Shown: positions 63,323 to 64,000 of the stretch, one piece after another
How positions within the stretch are numbered: the first letter of the stretch is position 1
How the letters are laid out: every line of letters begins with the position of its first letter
NCBI RefSeq assembly: GCF_000332075.2
Contig: NZ_ALVU02000001.1
Span: forward strand, 1,197,193-1,261,192
Direction of reading: 5' to 3'
DNA: 64,000 bases
Source of the DNA: Synechocystis sp. PCC 7509
GTDB taxonomy: Bacteria > Cyanobacteriota > Cyanobacteriia > Cyanobacteriales > Chroococcidiopsidaceae
Position numbers and translations under genes: made by a program
The notes under the pieces: generated by a model
The model's input: the letters and a program-made list of their open reading frames with translations, nothing else
Told to the model about the DNA's origin: nothing
The model's database searches: none

Positions 63323-64000
63323 TTAAATAGCAATCTTTTTAGTTTTTTCCTGCCGCAATTTTTCCATTTCTATCAAGCGAATTGAAAGTAATGTTTCTGC
63401 TAACATTCGTTCAAAAGCATAATACCAACCCGCCCAACCGTCTAAGATCCCTTTTTTTAAAATTAAGCAGTAAAACAATATTGCGAAAGGGGCGATAATT
63501 TTTTGTTTGCGGAGGCGATCGCTAAAACTAAGCTGGTTAGTAGGAGTTTTGAGAATCTTTTTTGACTCAATTATCATGTATTTATTTTGAGCATTTAACC
63601 ATCGATCCAAGGATTTGCGATCGTCATGATAAATGTAAGAGTTCAGTAATGCGTAACTTCCAGCTACCAGAACGCGATGGGCATGACCATCTTCTTTGTA
63701 AACAGCTTGTTTTCGACGGTATAAAACTTGACGAGGTGGATATAAAGTTCCCCGTAGAGACTTGCCAAAAACACAATACTTAAATTTAACGATATAACTA
63801 TTTACTTCCGATTCTTTTGGTAAATTTCTAATCTCATCAATTAATTCATCGCTCAAAACATAATCTGCATCTAAGGAGAGTACCCATTCTGAGGTAATTT
63901 GCTCTAATCCATAGTTACATTGAGATGCAAAGGATTCAAATTTATTTTGATATAGTTTGATTTGGGGATAAGCTTGCAAAATTTCTAAAGTTTCGTCTGT
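63323..64000 (-). CDS. Glycosyltransferase family 2, 5' end outside the window
   Basis: The frame is open to the window edge, giving about 226 codons. GT-A motif: EQITSEWVLSLDADYVLSDE (the D-x-D and flanks), then EVNSYIVKFKYCVFGKSLRG and YKEDGHAHRVLV. The C-terminal part has hydrophobic helices (IAPFAILFYCLILKKG, WAGWYYAFERMLAETLL). The nucleotide-binding N-terminus is beyond 64000. Adds a sugar in exopolysaccharide assembly. Confidence 0.9.
   Translation of the reverse strand, partial: TDETLEILQAYPQIKLYQNKFESFASQCNYGLEQITSEWVLSLDADYVLSDELIDEIRNLPKESEVNSYIVKFKYCVFGKSLRGTLYPPRQVLYRRKQAVYKEDGHAHRVLVAGSYALLNSYIYHDDRKSLDRWLNAQNKYMIIESKKILKTPTNQLSFSDRLRKQKIIAPFAILFYCLILKKGILDGWAGWYYAFERMLAETLLSIRLIEMEKLRQEKTKKIAI

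Overview
The window looks like a cyanobacterial chromosome. The HIP1 octamer GCGATCGC recurs throughout. Several genes are lineage-typical: the pilus taxis protein HmpF beside a Pil-type chemotaxis operon, a very large Ser/Thr kinase-histidine kinase hybrid, and a CobO relative with a degenerate P-loop. The species cannot be fixed from the sequence alone; a Nostocales or Chroococcidiopsis-like genome would fit. No rRNA, tRNA or CRISPR array was seen.

Layout. 1-15.5 kb: a mosaic accessory island, nearly all on the minus strand, of small soluble enzymes (prolyl oligopeptidase, several SnoaL/NTF2-fold proteins, two RidA-like proteins, short-chain and medium-chain dehydrogenases, an ABM monooxygenase, three alpha/beta hydrolases, a beta-class-like GST, a Cys-less DsbA-like protein). 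Many look foreign by their GC-richness. Between them lie gene scars: an SDR pseudogene with two nonsense codons, SDR 5' and 3' fragments, a truncated LuxR-type gene, a LysR tail, a SnoaL remnant, and a transposase-free element with IS200/IS605-type hairpins. 15.5-19 kb: pirin operon with a divergent PadR regulator, a DUF5996 gene and a duplicated response-regulator tail. 19-26 kb: a 2,093-residue kinase co-transcribed with a NarL-type response regulator. 26-30.5 kb: broken IS630 and ISKra4 elements, a pRiA4b ORF-3 protein, an NmrA-like reductase, a zinc alcohol dehydrogenase, a gutted HtrA-type protease and an HxlR regulator. 30.6-33.7 kb: an AT-rich DUF262 + HEPN gene pair (a likely defence module), an O-methyltransferase scrap and a SUKH-fold protein.

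33.8-42.6 kb is mostly core metabolism: cobM, lgt, rlmN, a cluster of pyrimidine-nucleotide genes (an MtrA-like/thymidylate synthase fusion, a membrane-anchored dUTPase/Dcd-fold protein, dut, dcd), a CobO-like protein and rph. 42.7-53.4 kb is a motility locus: hybrid CheA, MCP, CheW, CheY, a DUF4388-REC protein and HmpF. 53.5-64 kb is an exopolysaccharide locus (Wzc-type tyrosine kinase, outer-membrane beta-barrel, glycosyltransferases, WcaF-like acetyltransferase, GDP-mannose 4,6-dehydratase, YdcF-like protein), with tilS placed tightly behind the beta-barrel gene.

The best candidates for something under-described are the DUF262-HEPN pair, the membrane-anchored dUTPase/Dcd-fold protein in the nucleotide cluster, paired 21-bp-spaced direct repeats upstream of two detoxification genes, a 40-bp perfect palindrome, and a plus-strand terminator that implies an unannotated small RNA.
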